64,000 bases of DNA from Liolophura sinensis (GCF_032854445.1 NW_027018045.1:41274-105273), one strand, 5' to 3'. Positions 1 through 13,970 are shown, counted from the stretch's first letter. Notes: generated by a model not told the origin, from the sequence alone. Numbers and translations are program-made.

Positions 1-489
1 GGGGAAATTTGCAATTTTTCAACAGCTGCCGATACCTGGCTCAAATCCGCATCTTTTGGCACCTTATTCATGTGGGTCGGTGGTCAGTTGTACTTTTTAC
101 AGCAGACTGTATCAAGTACCTTGTGTTTTTTATGTACAAATGGTGTGCTTTTTCTACACGTAGATAAAGACATTGAGATTGTCTTGCACTTAGAAGTAAG
201 ACAATTGCTGCGTGAGTTAAATGGGCTTAGCCCAAAGATTTCAGGTCTTCTGGGCTACCGAAGGGCACATAACTTATAGTCAAAAGTTGAATATAGTAAT
301 GACCAGTCGCGATTGTACAGATTACAGTGTAGCCGATTTCAATTAACAAAAAGACCAGGCAAAAATGCAAAAGTGGATAAACTGTTCCAGTGCTGCTGGT
401 AAGAGGCTAATCCGACGTATTTTGTGACGAGAAATCGAATGGTGCAAACCGCGTTGCTCTCCGACCTATACTTTTGCCTGTAGCGACAA
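1..489 (+). repeat. Partial satellite unit at left edge
   Basis: This is a unit lacking about its first 60 bases. It carries the rare variants CTCAAATCCGC and TATTCATGTGGGTCGG, shared with the unit at 2137-2685. The array therefore extends to the left of the window. Confidence 0.9.
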
Positions 490-3234
490 TTCAATGATCA
501 TTGATGTCATAATCACGTGCCCAGCAACGGCTCTTACTCCATGGAAACCAGGGATATTTGCAATTTTTTAACAGCTGCCGATGCCTGGCCCAATTCCGCA
601 TCTTTTGGCACCTTATAAATGTGGGTCAGTGTTTAGTTGTACTTTTTACAGCAGACTGTATCAAGTACCTTGTGTTTTTTTATGTACAAATGGTGTGGTT
701 TTTCTACACGTAGATAGACATTGAGATTGTCATGGACTTAGAAGTAAGACAATTGCTGGGTGAGTTAAATGGGCTTGGCCCAAAGATTTCAGGTCTTCTG
801 GGCTACCGAAGGGCACATAACTTATAGTCAAAAGTTGAATATAGTAATGACCAGTCGCGATTGTACAGAGTATAGTGTAGCCGATTTCAATTAACAAAAA
901 GACCAGGTAAAAATGCAAAAGTGGAAAAACTGTTCCAGTGCTGCTGGTAAGAGTCTAATCCGACGTATTTTGTGACGAGAAATCGAATGGTGCAAACCGC
1001 GTTGCTCTCCGACCAATACTTTTGCCTGTAGTGACAATTGAATGATCATTTATGTCATAATCACGTGCCCAGCAACGGCTCTTACTCCATGGAAACCAGG
1101 GAAATTTGCAATTTTTCAACAGCTGCCGATGCCTGGCTCAATTCCGCATCTTTTGGCACCTTACTGAAGTGGGTCAGTGTTCAGTTGTAGTTTTTACAGC
1201 AGACTGTATCAAGTACCTTGTGTTTTTCATGTACAAATGGTGTGGTTTTTCTACACGTAGATAAAGACATTGAGATTGTCTTGCACTTAGAAGTAAGACA
1301 ATTGCTGGGTGAGTTTAATGGGCTTGGCCCAAAGATTTCAGGTCTTCTGGGCTACCGAAGGGCACATAACTTATAGTCAAAAGTTGAATATAGTAATGAC
1401 CAGTCGCGATTGTACAGAGTACAGTGTAGCCGATTTCAATTAACAAAAAGACCAGGCAAAAATGCAAAAGTGGAAAAACTGTTCCAGTGCTGCTGGTAAG
1501 AGGCTAATCCGACGTATTTTGTGACGAGAAATCGAATGGTGCAAACCGCGTTGCTCTCCGACCAATACTTTTGGCTGTAGCGACAATTGAATGATCATTG
1601 ATGTCATAATCACGTGCCCAGCAACGGCTCTTACTCCATGGAAACCAGGGAAATTTGCAATTTTTCAACAGCTGCCGGTGCCTGGCCCAATTCCGCATCT
1701 TTTGGCACCTTATAAATGTGGGTCAGTGTTTAGTTGTACTTTTTACAGCAGACTGTATCAAGTACCTTGTGTTTTTTTATGTACAAATGATGTGGTTTTT
1801 CTACACGTAGATAAAGACATTGAGATTGTCTTGGACGTAGAAGTAAGGCAATTGCTGGGTGAGTTAAATGGGCTTAGCCCAAAGATTTGACGCCTTCTGT
1901 GCTACCGAAGGGCACATAACTTATAGTCAAAAGTTGAATATAGTAATGACCAGTCGCGATTGTACAGAGTACAGTGTAGCCGGTTTCAATTAACAAAAAG
2001 ACCAGGCAAAAATGCAAAAGTGGAAAAACTGTTCCAGTGCTACTAGTAAGAGGCTAATCCGACGTATTTTGTGACGAGAAATCGAATGGTGCAAACCGCG
2101 TAGCTTTCCGACCAATACTTTTGCCTGTAGTGACAATTGAATGATCATTTATGTCATAATCACGTGCACAGCAACGGCTCTTACTCCATGGAAACCGGGG
2201 AAATTTGCAATTTTTCAACAGCTGCCGATACCTGGCTCAAATCCGCATCTTTTGGCACCTTATTCATGTGGGTCGGTGGTCAGTTGTACTTTTTACAGCA
2301 GACTGTATCAAGTACCTTGTGTTTCTTATGTACAAATGGTGTGGTTTTTCTACACGTAGATAAAGACATTGAGATTGTCTTGCACTTAGAAGTAAGGCAA
2401 TTGCTGGGTGAGTTAAATGGGCTTAGCCCAAAGATTTCAGGTCTTCTGGGCTACCGAAGGGCACATAACTTATAGTCAAAAGTTGAATATAGTAATGACC
2501 AGTCGCGATTGTACAGAGTACAATGTAGCCGATTTCAATTAAGAAAAAAACCAGGCAAAAATGCAAAAGTGGAAAAACTGTTCCAGTGCTGCTGGTAAGA
2601 GGCTAATCCGACGTATTTTGTGGCGACAAATCGAATGGTGCAAACCGCGTTGCTCTCCGACCTATACTTTTGGCTGTAGCGACAATTCAATGATCATTGA
2701 TGTCATAATTACGTGCCCAGCAACGGCTCTTACTCCATGGAAACCAGGGATATTTGCAATTTTTTAACAGCTGCCGATGCCTGGCCCAATTCCGCATCTT
2801 TTGGCACCTTATAAATGTGGGTCAGTGTTTAGTTGTACTTTTAACAGCAGACTGTATCAAGTACCTTGTGTTTTTTATGTACAAATGGTGTGGTTTTTCT
2901 ACACGTAGATAAAGACATTGAGATTGTCTTGCACTTAGAAGTAAGACAATTGCTGGGTGAGTTAAATGGGCTTAGCCCAAAGATTTCAGGTCTTCTGGGC
3001 TACCGAAGGGCACATAACTTATAGTCAAAAGTTGAATATAGTAATGACCAGTCGCGATTGTACAGAGTACAGTGTAGCCGGTTTCAATTAACAAAAAGAC
3101 CAGGCAAAAATGCAAAAGTGGAAAAACTGTTCCAGTTCTACTAGTAAGAGGCTAATCCGACGTATTTTGTGACGAGAAATCGAATGGTGCAAACCGCGTT
3201 GCTCTCCGACCAATACTTTTGGCTGTAGTGACAA
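490..3234 (+). repeat. Five satellite units (starts 490, 1038, 1587, 2137, 2686)
   Basis: The pair formed by the left-edge partial unit and the unit at 490 matches the pair at 2137 and 2686 at a distance of four units (2,196 bp). Shared variants are CTCAAATCCGC in the first member, and in the second TTCAATGATCATTGATG together with GGATATTTGC. The unit at 1587 carries the rare GCCGGTGCCTGG variant, which reappears at 4332 and 7626. The order of unit types here resembles a hexamer HOR that has lost one unit relative to the copies to the right. Confidence 0.75.
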
Positions 3235-6200
3235 TTGAATGATCATTGATGTCATAATCACGTGCCCAGCAACGGCTCTTACTCCATGGAAACCAGGGAA
3301 ATTTGCAATTTGTCAACAGCTGCCGATGCCTGGCTCAATTCCGAATCTTTTGGCACCTTACTGAAGTTTGTCAGTGTTCAGTTGTACTTTTTACAGCAGA
3401 CTGTATCAAGTACCTTGTGTTTTTCATGTACAAATGGTCTCGTTTTTCTACACGTAGATAAAGACATTGAGATTGTCTTCGACGTAGAAGTAAGGCAATT
3501 GCTGGGTGAGTTAAATGGGCTTAGCCCAAAGATTTGACGTCTTCTGGGCTACCTAAGGGCACATGACATATAGTCAAAAGTTGAATATAGTAATGACCAG
3601 TCGCGATGGTACATAGTACAGTGTAGCCGATTTCAATTAACAAAAAGACCAGGCAAAAATGCAAAATTCGAAAATTGTTCCAGTGCTGCTGGTAAGAGGC
3701 TAATCCGACGTATTTTGTGACGAGAAATCGAATGGTGCAAACCGCGTTCTCTCCGACTAATACTTTTGCCTGTAGTGACAATTGAATGATCATTTATGTC
3801 ATAATCACGTGCCCCGCAACGGCTCTTACTCCATGGAAACCAGGGATTCTTTGCAATTTTTCAAACAGCTGCCGATACCTGGCTCAATTCCGCATCTTTT
3901 GGCACCTTATTCATGTGGGTCAGTGTTCAGTTGTACTTTTTACAGCAGACTGTATCAAGTACCTTGTGTTTTTCAGGTACAAATGGTGTGGTTTTTCTAC
4001 ACGTAGATAAAGACATTGAGATTGTCTTGCACTTAGAAGTAAGACAATTGCTGGGTGAGTTTAATGGGCTTGGCCCAAAGATTTCAGGTCTTCTGGGCTA
4101 CCGAAGGGCACATAACTTATAGTCAAAAGTTGAATATAGTAATGACCAGTCGCGATTGTACAGAGTACAGTGTAGCCGATTTCAATTAACAAAAAGACCA
4201 GGCAAAAATGCAAAAGTGGAAAAACTGTTCCAATGCTGCTGGTAAGAGGCTAACCGACGTATTTTGTGACGAGAAATCGAATGGTGCAAACCGCGTTGCT
4301 CTCCGACCAATACTTTTGGCTGTAGCGACAATTGAATGATCATTGATGTCATAATCACGTGGCCCAGCAACGGCTCTTACTCCATGGAAACCAGGGAAAT
4401 TTGCAATTTTTCAACAGCTGCCGGTGCCTGGCCGAATTCCGCATTTTTTTGGCACCTTATAAATGTGGGTCAGTGTTTAGTTGTACTTTTTACAGCAGAC
4501 TGTATCAAGTACCTTGTGTTTTTTATGTACAAATGGTGTGGTTTTTCTACACGTAGACAAAGACATTGAGATTGTCTTGGACGTAGAAGTAAGGCCAATT
4601 GCTGGGTGAGTTAAATGGGCTTAGCCCAAAGATTTCAGGTCTTCTGGGCTACCGAAGGGCACATAACTTATAGTCAAAAGTTGAATATAGTAATGACCAG
4701 TCGCGATTGTACAGAGTACAGTGTAGCCGGTTTCAATTAACAAAAAGACCAGGCAAAAATGCAAAAGTGGAAAAACTGCTCCAGTGCTACTAGTAAGAGG
4801 CTAATCCGACGTATTTTGTGACGAGAAATCGAATGGTGCAAACCGCGTTGCTCTCCGACCAATACTTTTGGCTGTAGTGACAATTGAATGATCATTGATG
4901 TCATAATCACGTGCGTAGCAACGGCTCTTACTCCATGGAAACAAGGGAAATTTGCAATTTTTCAACAGCTGCCGATGCCTGGCTCAATTCCGCATCTTTG
5001 GCACCTTACTGAAGTGGGTCAGTGTTTCGTTGTACTTTTTACAGCAGACTGTATCAAGTACCTTGTGTTTCTTATGTACAAATGGTGTGGTTTTTCTACA
5101 CGTAGATAAAGACATTGAGATTGTCTTGCACTAGAAGTAAGGCAATTGCTGGGTGAGTTAAATGGGCTTAGCCCAAAGATTTCAGGTCTTCTGGGCTACC
5201 GAAGGGCACATAACTTATAGTCAAAAGTTGAATATAGTAATGACCAGTCGCGATTGTACAGAGTACAGTGTAGCCGATTTCAATTAAGAAAAAGACCAGG
5301 CAAAAATGCAAAAGTGGAAAAACTGTTCCAGTGCTGCTGGTAGAGGCTAATCCGACGTATTTTGTGACGACAAATCGAATGGTGCAAACCGCGTTGCTCT
5401 CCGACCTATACTTTTGGCTGTCAGCGACAATTCAATGATCATTGATGTCATAATTACGTGCACAGCAACGGCTCTTACTCCATGGAAACCAGGATATTTG
5501 CAATTTTTTAACAGCTGCCGATGCCTGGCCCAATTCCGCATCTTTTGGCACCTTATAAATGTGGGTCAGTGTTTAGTTGTACTTTTAACAGCAGACTGTA
5601 TCAACTACCTTGTGTTTTTTATGTACAAATGGTGTGGTTTTTCTACACGTAGATAAAGACATTGAGATTGTCTTGGACTTAGAAGTAAGGCAATTGCTGG
5701 GTGAGTTAAATGGGCTTAGCCCAAAGATTTCAGGTCTTCTGGGCTACCGAAGGGCACATAACTTATAGTCAAAAGTTGAATATAGTAATGACCAGTCGCG
5801 ATTGTACAGAGTACAGTGTGGCCGATTTCAATTAACAAAAAGACCAGGCAAAAATGCAAAAGTGGAAAAACTGTTCCAGTGCTGCTGGTAAGAGTCTAAT
5901 CCGACGTATTTTGTGACGAGAAATCGAATGGTGCAAACCGCGTTGCTCTCCGACCAATACTTTTGGCTGTAGTGACAAATGAATGATTATTTATGTCATA
6001 ATCACGTGCCCAGCAACGGCTCTTACTCCATGGAAACCAGGGAAATTTGCAATTTTTCAACAGCTGCCGATGCCTGGCTCAATTCCGCATCTTTTGGCAC
6101 CTTACTGAAGTGGGTCAGTGTTCAGTTGTACTTTTTACAGCAGACTGTATCAAGTACCTTGTGTTTTTCATGTACAAATGGTGTGGTTTTTCTACACGTA

Positions 6201-6527
6201 GATAAAGACATTGAGATTGTCTTGGACTTAGAAGTAAGACAATTGCTGGGTGAGTTAAATGGGCTTAGCCCAAAGATTTCAGGTCTTCTGGGCTACCGAA
6301 GGGCACATAACTTATAGTCAAAAGTTGAATATAGTAATGACCAGTCGCGATTGTACAGAGTACAGTGTAGCCGGTTTCAATTAACAAAAAGACCAGGCAA
6401 AAATGCAAAAGTGGAAAAACTGTTCCAGTTCTACTAGTAAGAGGCTAATCCGACGTATTTTGTGACGAGAAATCGAATGGTGCAAACCGGGTTGCTCTCC
6501 GACCAATACTTTTGGCTGTAGTGACAA
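3235..6527 (+). repeat. Hexamer higher-order repeat, copy 1
   Basis: Unit starts are 3235, 3782, 4332, 4884, 5431 and 5979. Each member matches the unit six positions to the right, at 3,291 to 3,295 bp. Linked markers in order: AAGTTTGTCAG with TGGTCTCG (3235); TTCATGTGGG with TTTCAGGTAC (3782); GCCGGTGCCTGG (4332); GCGTAGCAACGG with AAACAAGGG and TTTCTTATG (4884); TTCAATGATCATTGATG (5431); a TACTGAAGTG unit (5979). The two copies differ by several 1-nt indels, so this block is older or noisier than the central HORs. Confidence 0.75.
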
Positions 6528-9500
6528 TTGAATGATCATTGATGTCATAATCACGTGCCCAGCAACGGCTCTTACTCCATGGAAACCAGGGAAATTTGCA
6601 ATTTGTCAACAGCTGCCGATTCCTGGCTCAATTCCGAATCTTTTGGCACCTTACTGAAGTTTGTCAGTGTTCAGTTGTACTTTTTACAGCAGACTGTATC
6701 AAGTACCTTGTGTTTTTCATGTACAAATGGTCTCGTTTTTCTACACGTAGATAAAGACATTGAGATTGTCTTCGACTTAGAAGTAAGGCAATTGCTGGGT
6801 GAGTTAAATGGGCTTAGCCCAAGGATTTGACGTCTTCTGGGCTACCGAAGGGCACATGACATATAGTCAAAAGTTGAATATAGTAATGACCAGTCGCGAT
6901 GGTACATAGTACAGTGTAGCCGATTTCAATTAACAAAAAGACCAGGCAAAAATGCAAAGTTCGAAAAATTGTTCCACTGCTGCTGGTAAGAGGCTAATCC
7001 GACGTATTTTGTGACGAGAAATCGAATGGTGCAAACCGCGTTTCTCTCCGACTAAAACTTTTGCCTGTAGTGACAATTGAATGATCATTTATGTCATAAT
7101 CACGTGCCCAGCAACGGCTCTTACTCCATGGAAACCAGGGATATTTGCAATTTTTCAACAGCTGCCGATACCTGGCTCAATTCCGCATCTTTTGGCACCT
7201 TATTCATGTGGGTCAGTGTTCAGTTGTACTTTTTACAGCAGACTGTATCAAGCACCTTGTGTTTTTCAGGTACAAATGGTGTGGTTTTTCTACACGTAGA
7301 TAAAGACATTGAGATTGTCTTGCACTTAGAAGTAAGACAATTGCTGGGTGAGTTAAATGGGCTTGGCCCAAAGATTTGACGTCTTCTGGGCTACCGAAGG
7401 GCACATAACTTATAGTCAAAAGTTGAATATAGTAATGACCAGTCGCGATTGTACAGAGTACAGTGTAGCCGATTTCAATTAACAAAAAGACCAGGCAAAA
7501 ATGCAAAAGTGGAAAAACGGTTCCAGTGCTGCTGGTAAGAGGCTAATCCGACGTATTTTGTGACGAGAAATCGAATGGTGCAAACCGCGTTGCTCTCCGA
7601 CCAATACTTTTGGCTGTAGCGACAATTGAATGATCATTGATGTCATAATCACGTGCCCAGCAACGGCTCTTACTCCATGGAAACCAGGGAAATTTGCAAT
7701 TTTTCAACAGCTGCCGGTGCCTGGCCCAATTCCGCATCTTTTGGCACCTTATAAATGTGGGTCAGTGTTTAGTTGTACTTTTTACAGCAGACTGTATCAA
7801 GTACCTTGTGTTTTTTATGTACAAATGGTGTGGTTTTTCTACACGTAGATAAAGACATTGAGATTGTCTTGGACGTAGAAGTAAGGCAATTGCTGGGTGA
7901 GTTAAATGGGCTTAGCCCAAAGATTTGACGCCTTCTGCGCTACCGAAGGGCACATAACTTATAGTCAAAAGTTGAATATAGTAATGACCAGTCGCGATTT
8001 TACAGAGTACAGTGTAGCCCGTTTCAATTAACAAAAAGACCAGGCAAAAATGCAAAAGTGGAAAAACTGTTCCAGTGCTACTAGTAAGAGGCTAATCCGA
8101 CGTATTTTGTGACGAGAAATCGAATGGTGCAATCCGCGTTGCTCTCCGACCAATACTTTTGGCTGTAGTGACAATTGAATGATCATTGATGTCATAATCA
8201 CGTGCGTAGCAACGGCTCTTACTCCATGGAAACAAGGGAAATTTGCAATTTTTCAACAGCTGCCGATGCCTGGCTCAATTCCGCATCTTTTGGCACCTTA
8301 CTGAAGTGGGTCAGTGTTCAGTTGTACTTTTTACAGCAGACTGTATCAAGTACCTTGTGTTTCTTATGTACAAATGGTGTGGTTTTTCTACACGTAGATA
8401 AAGACATTGAGATTGTCTTGCACTTAGAAGTAAGGCAATTGCTGGGTGAGTTAAATGGGCTTAGCCCAAAGATTTCAGGTCTTCTGGGCTACCGAAGGGC
8501 ACATAACTTATAGTCAAAAGTTGAATATAGTAATGACCAGTCGCGATTGTACAGAGTACAGTGTAGCCGATTTCAATTAACAAAAAGACCAGGCAAAAAT
8601 GCAAAAGTGGAAAAACTGTTCCAGTGCTGCTGGTAAGAGTCTAATCCGACGTATTTTGTGACGAGAAATCGAATGGTGCAAACCGCGTTGCTCTCCGACC
8701 TATACTTTTGGCTGTAGCGACAATTCAATGATCATTGATGTCATAATTCCGTGCCCAGCAACGGCTCTTACTCCATGAAAACCAGGGATATTTGCAATAT
8801 TTTAACAGCTGCCGATGCCTGGCTCAATTCCGCATCTTTTGGCACCTTATAAATGTGGGTCAGTGTTTAGTTGTACTTTTTAACAGCAGACTGTATCAAG
8901 TACCTTGTGTTTTTTATGTACAAATGGTCTGGTTTTTCTACACGTAGATAAAGACATTGAGATTGTCTTGCACTTAGAAGTAAGGCAATTGCTGGGTGAG
9001 TTAAATGGCTTAGCCCAAAGATTTCAGGTCTTCTGGGCTACCGAAGGGCACATAACTTATAGTCAAAAGTTGAATATAGTAATGACCAGTCGCGATTGTA
9101 CAGAGTACCGTGTAGCCGATTTCAATTATCAAAAAGACCAGGTAAAAATGCAAAAGTGGAAAAACTGTTCCAGTGCTGCTGGTAAGAGTCTAATCCGACG
9201 TATTTTGTGACGAGAAATCGAATGGTGCAAACCGCGTTGCTCTCCGACCAACACGTTTGGCTGTAGTGACAATTGAATGATCATTTATGTCATAATCACG
9301 TGCCCAGCAACGGCTCTTACTCCATGGAAACCAGGGAAATTTGCAATTTTTCAACAGCTGCGATGCCTGGCTCAATTCCGCATCTTTTGGCACCTTACTG
9401 AAGTGGGTCAGTGTTCAGTTGTACTTTTTACAGCAGACTGTATCAAGTACCTTGTGTTTTTCATGTAGAAATGGTCTCGTTTTTTCTACACGTAGATAAA

Positions 9501-9822
9501 GACATTGAGATTGTCTTGCACTTAGAAGTAAGGCAATTGCTGGGTGAGTTAAATGGGCTTAGCCCAAAGATTTGACGTCTTCTGGGCTACCGAAGGGCAC
9601 ATAACTTATAGTCAAAAAGTTGAATATAGTAATGACCAGTCGCGATTGTACAGAGTACAGTGTAGCGATTTCAATTAACAAAAAGACCAGGCAAAAATGC
9701 TAAAGTGGAAAAACTGTTCCAGTGCTGCTGGTAAGAGGCTAATCCGACGTATTTTGTGACGAGAAATCGAAATGGTGCAAACCGCGTTGCTCTCCGACCA
9801 ATACTTTTGGCTGTAGTGACAA
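6528..9822 (+). repeat. Hexamer higher-order repeat, copy 2
   Basis: Unit starts are 6528, 7077, 7626, 8175, 8724 and 9273. The unit types occur in the same order as in 3235-6527, with the same rare variants. Both copies are preceded by the rare variant TTCTACTAG (near 3135 and 6428), so the true duplication begins inside the preceding unit. From about 9,350 the sequence collects many single-base indels. Confidence 0.75.
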
Positions 9823-12800
9823 ATGAATGATCATTGATGTCATAATCACGTGCCCAGCAACGGCTCTTACTCCATGGAAACCAGGGAAATTTGCAATTTT
9901 TCAACAGCTGCCGATGCCTGGCTCAATTCCGCATCTTTTGGCACTTTACTGAAGTGGGTCAGTGTTCAGTTGTAGTTTTTACAGCAGACTGTATCAAGTA
10001 CCTTGTGTTTTTTATGTACAAATGGTGTGGTTTTTCTACACGTAGATAAAGACATTGAGATTGTCTTGCCACTTAGAAGTAAGACAATTCCTGGGTGAGT
10101 TAAATGGGCTTAGCCAAAAATTTCAGGTCTTCTGGGCTACCGAAGGGCACATAACTTATAGTCAAAAGTTGAATATAGTAATGACCAGTCGCGATTGTAC
10201 AGAGTACAGTGTAGACGGTTTCAATTAACAAAAAGACCAGGCAAAATGCAAAAGTGGAAAAACTGTTCCAGTGCTACTAGTAAGAGGCTAATCCGACGTA
10301 TTTTGTGACGAGAAATCGAATGGTGCAAACGCGTTGCTCTCCGACCAATACTTTTGGCTGTAGTGACAATTGAATGATCATTGATGTCATAATCACGTGC
10401 CCAGCAACGGCTCTTACTCCATGGAAACCAGGGATCTTTGCAATTTTTTAACAGCTGCCGATGCCTGGCTCAATTCCGCATCTTTTGGCACCTTATAAAT
10501 GTGGGTCAATGTTTAGTTGTTGTTTTTACAGCAGACTGTTATCAAGTACCTTGTGTTTTTTATGTACAAATGGTCTGGTTTTTCTACACGTAGATAAAGA
10601 CATTGAGATTGTCTTGGACTTAGAAGTAAGACAATTGCTGGGTGAGTTAAATGGGCTTGGCCAAAGATTTCAGGTCTTCTGGGCTACCGAAGGGCACATA
10701 ACTTATAGTCAAAAGTTGAATATAGTAATGACCAGTCGCGATTGTACAGAGTACAGTGTAGCCGATTTTAATTAACAAAAAGACCAGGTAAAAATGCAAA
10801 AGTGGAAAAACTGTTCCAGTGCTACTAGTAAGAGGCTAATCCGACGTATTTTGTGACGAGAAATCGAATGGTGCAATCCGCGTTGCTGTCCGACCAATAC
10901 TTTTGGCTGTAGTGACAATTGAATGATCATTTATGTCATAATCACGTGCCCAGCAACGGCTCTTACTGCATGGAAACCAAGGAAATTTGCAATTGTCAAC
11001 AGCTGCCGATGCCTGGCTCAATTCCGCATCTTTTGGCACCTTACTGAAGTGGGTCAGTGTTCAGTTGTACTTTTTACAGCAGACTGTATCAAGTACCTTG
11101 TGTTTTTTATGTACAAATGGTCTGGTTTTTCTACACGTAGATAAAGACATTGAGATTGTTTTGCACTTAGAAGTAAGGCAATTGCTGGGTGAGTTAAATG
11201 GGCTTAGCCCAAAGATTTCAGGTCTTCTGGGCTACCGAAGGGCACATAACTTATAGTCAAAAGTTGAATATAGTAATGACCAGTCGCGATTGTACAGAGT
11301 ACAGTGTAGCCGATTTCAATTAACTAAAAGACCAGGCAAAAATGCAAAAGTGGAAAAACTGTTCCAGTGCTGCTGGTAAGAGGCTAATCCGACGTATTTT
11401 GTGACGAGAAATCGAATGGTGCAAACCGCGTTGCTCTCCGACCAATACTTTTGGCTGTAGCGACAATTAAATGATCATTGATGTCATAATTACGTGCCCA
11501 GCAACGGCTCTTACTCCATGGAAACTTGGGATATTTGCAATTTTTTAACAGCTGCCGATGCCTGTCCAATTCCGCATCTTTTGGCACCTTGTAAATGTGG
11601 GTCAGTGTTTAGTTGTACTTTTTACAGCAGACTGTATCAAGTACCTTGTGTTTTTTATGTACAAATGGTGTGGTTTTTCTACACGTAGATAAAGACATTG
11701 AGATTGTCTTGGACTTAGAAGTAAGGCAATTGCTGGGTGAGTTAAATGGGCTTAGCCCAAAGATTTCAGGTCTTCTGGGCTACCGAAGGGCACATAACTT
11801 ATAGTCAAAAGTTGAATATAGTAATGACCAGTCGCGATTGTACAGAGTACTGTGCAGCCGATTTCAATTAACAAAAAGACCAGGCAAAAATGCAAAAGTG
11901 GAAAAACTGTTCCAGTGCTGCTGGTAAGAGGCTAATCCGACGTATTTTGTGACGAGAAATCGAATGGTGCAATCCGCGTTGCTCTCCGACCAATACTTTT
12001 GCCTGTAGGGACAATTGAATGATCATTGATGTCATAATCACGTGCCCAGCAACGGCTCTTACTCCATGGAAACCAGGGATATTTGCAATTTTTTAACAGC
12101 TGCCGATGCCTGGCCCAATTCCGCATCTTTTGGCACCTTATAAATGTGGGTCAGTGTTCAGTTGTAGTTTTTACAGCAGACTGTATCAAGTACCTCGTGT
12201 TTTTTATGTACAAATGGTGTGGTTTTTCTACACGTAGATAAAGACATTGAGATTTTCTTCGACTTAGAAGTAAGGCAATTGCTGGGTGAGTTAAATGGGC
12301 TTAGCCCAAAGATTTGACGTCTTCTGGGCTACCGAAGGGCACATAACTTATAGTCAAAAGTTGAATATAGTAATGACCAGTCGCGATTGTACAGAGTACA
12401 GTGTAGCCGATTTCAATTAACAAAAAGACCAGGCAAAAATGCAAAAGTGGAAAAACTGTTCCAGTGCTACTAGTAAGAGGCTAATCCGACGTATTTTGTG
12501 ACGAGAAATCGAATGGTGCAAACCGTGTTGCTCTCCGACCAATACTTTTGGCTGTAGCGACAATAGAATGATCATTTATGTCATAATCACGTGCGTAGCA
12601 ACGGCTCTTACTCCATGGAAACCAGGAAATTTGCAATTTGTCAACAGCTGCCGATGCCTGGCTCAATTCCGAATCTTTTGGCACCTTACTGAAGTGGGTC
12701 AGTGTTTAGTTGTACTTTTTACAGCAGACTGTATCAAGTACCTTGTGTTTTTTATGTACAAATGGTGTGGTTTTTCTACACGTAGATAAAGACATTGAGA

Positions 12801-13970
12801 TTGTCTTGCACTTAGAAGTAAGACAATTGCTGGGTGAGTTAAATGGGCTTAGCCGAAAGATTTGACGTCTTCTGGGCTACCGAAGGGCACATAACTTATA
12901 GTCACAAAAGTTGAATATAGTAATGACCAGTCGCGATTGTACAGAGTACAGTGTAGCCGGTTTCAATTAACAAAAAGACCAGGTAAGAATGCAAACGTGG
13001 AAAAACTGTTCCAGTGCTGCTGGTAAGAGGCTAATTCGACGTATTTTGTGACGAGAAATCGAATGGTGCAAACCGCGTTGCTCTCCACCAATACTTTTGC
13101 CTGTAGTGACAATTGAATGATCATTTATGTCATAATCACGTGCCCAGCAACGGCTCTTACTCCATGGAAACCAGGGAAATTTGCAATTTGTCAACAGCTG
13201 CCGATGCCTGGCTCAATTCCGAATCTTTTGGCACCTTACTGAAGTGGGTCAGTGTTCAGTTGTACTTTTTACAGCAGATTGTATCAATTACCTTGTATTT
13301 TTCACGTACAAATGGTGTGGTTTTTCTACACGTAGATAAAGACATTGAGATTGTCTTGCACTTAGAAGTAAGACAATTGCTGGGTGAGTTAAAATGGGCT
13401 TAGCCCAAAGATTTGACGTCTTCTGGGCTACCGAAGGGCACATAACTTTATAGTCAAAAGTTGAATATAGTAATGACCAGTCGCGATTGTACAGAGTACA
13501 GTGTAGCCGGTTTCAATTAACAAAAAGAACAGGGCAAAAATGCAAAAGCGGAAAAAACTGTTCCCAGTGCTGCTGGTAAGAGGCTAATCCGACGTATTTT
13601 TGTGACGAGAATCGAATGGTGCAAACCGCGTTGCTCTCCCACCAATACTTTTGGCTGTAGTGACAATTGAATGATCATTTATGTCATAATCACGTGCCCA
13701 GCAACGGCTCTTACTCCATGGAAACCAGGGAAATTTGCAATTTTTCAACAGCTGCCGATGCCTGGCTCAATTCCGAATCTTTTGGCACCTTACTGAAGTG
13801 GGTCAGTGTTCAGTTCTACTTTTTACAGCAGACTGTATCAAGTACCTTGTGTTTTTCAAGTACAAATGGTGTGGTTTTTCTACACGTAGATAAAGACATT
13901 GAGATTGTCTTGCACTTAGAAGTAAGGCAATTGCTGGGTGAGTTAAATGGGCTTAGCCCAAAGATTTGAC
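9823..13970 (+). repeat. Irregular, indel-rich satellite units
   Basis: Unit starts are 9823, 10370, 10919, 11467, 12015, 12564, 13113 and 13667. Spacings vary from 547 to 554 because of 1-nt gains and losses, for example in homopolymers near 10113, 10240, 13390, 13540 and 13600. No clean higher-order period is visible. The pair at 10370 and 10919 (GATCTTTGC with GTCAATGTTTAG, then AAACCAAGG) has relatives at 14217/14765 and 16413/16962. Confidence 0.8.

Noticed and set aside
5979-6317. Recurrent 112-codon + strand open frame, seen in dozens of units
   Set aside because: It follows directly from a near-identical repeat whose length is a multiple of three. Residues vary freely between units, the frame is broken by 1-nt indels, many copies start at TTG rather than ATG, and the 100- versus 112-codon forms differ only by the two-state TGACGTC/CAGGTC module.
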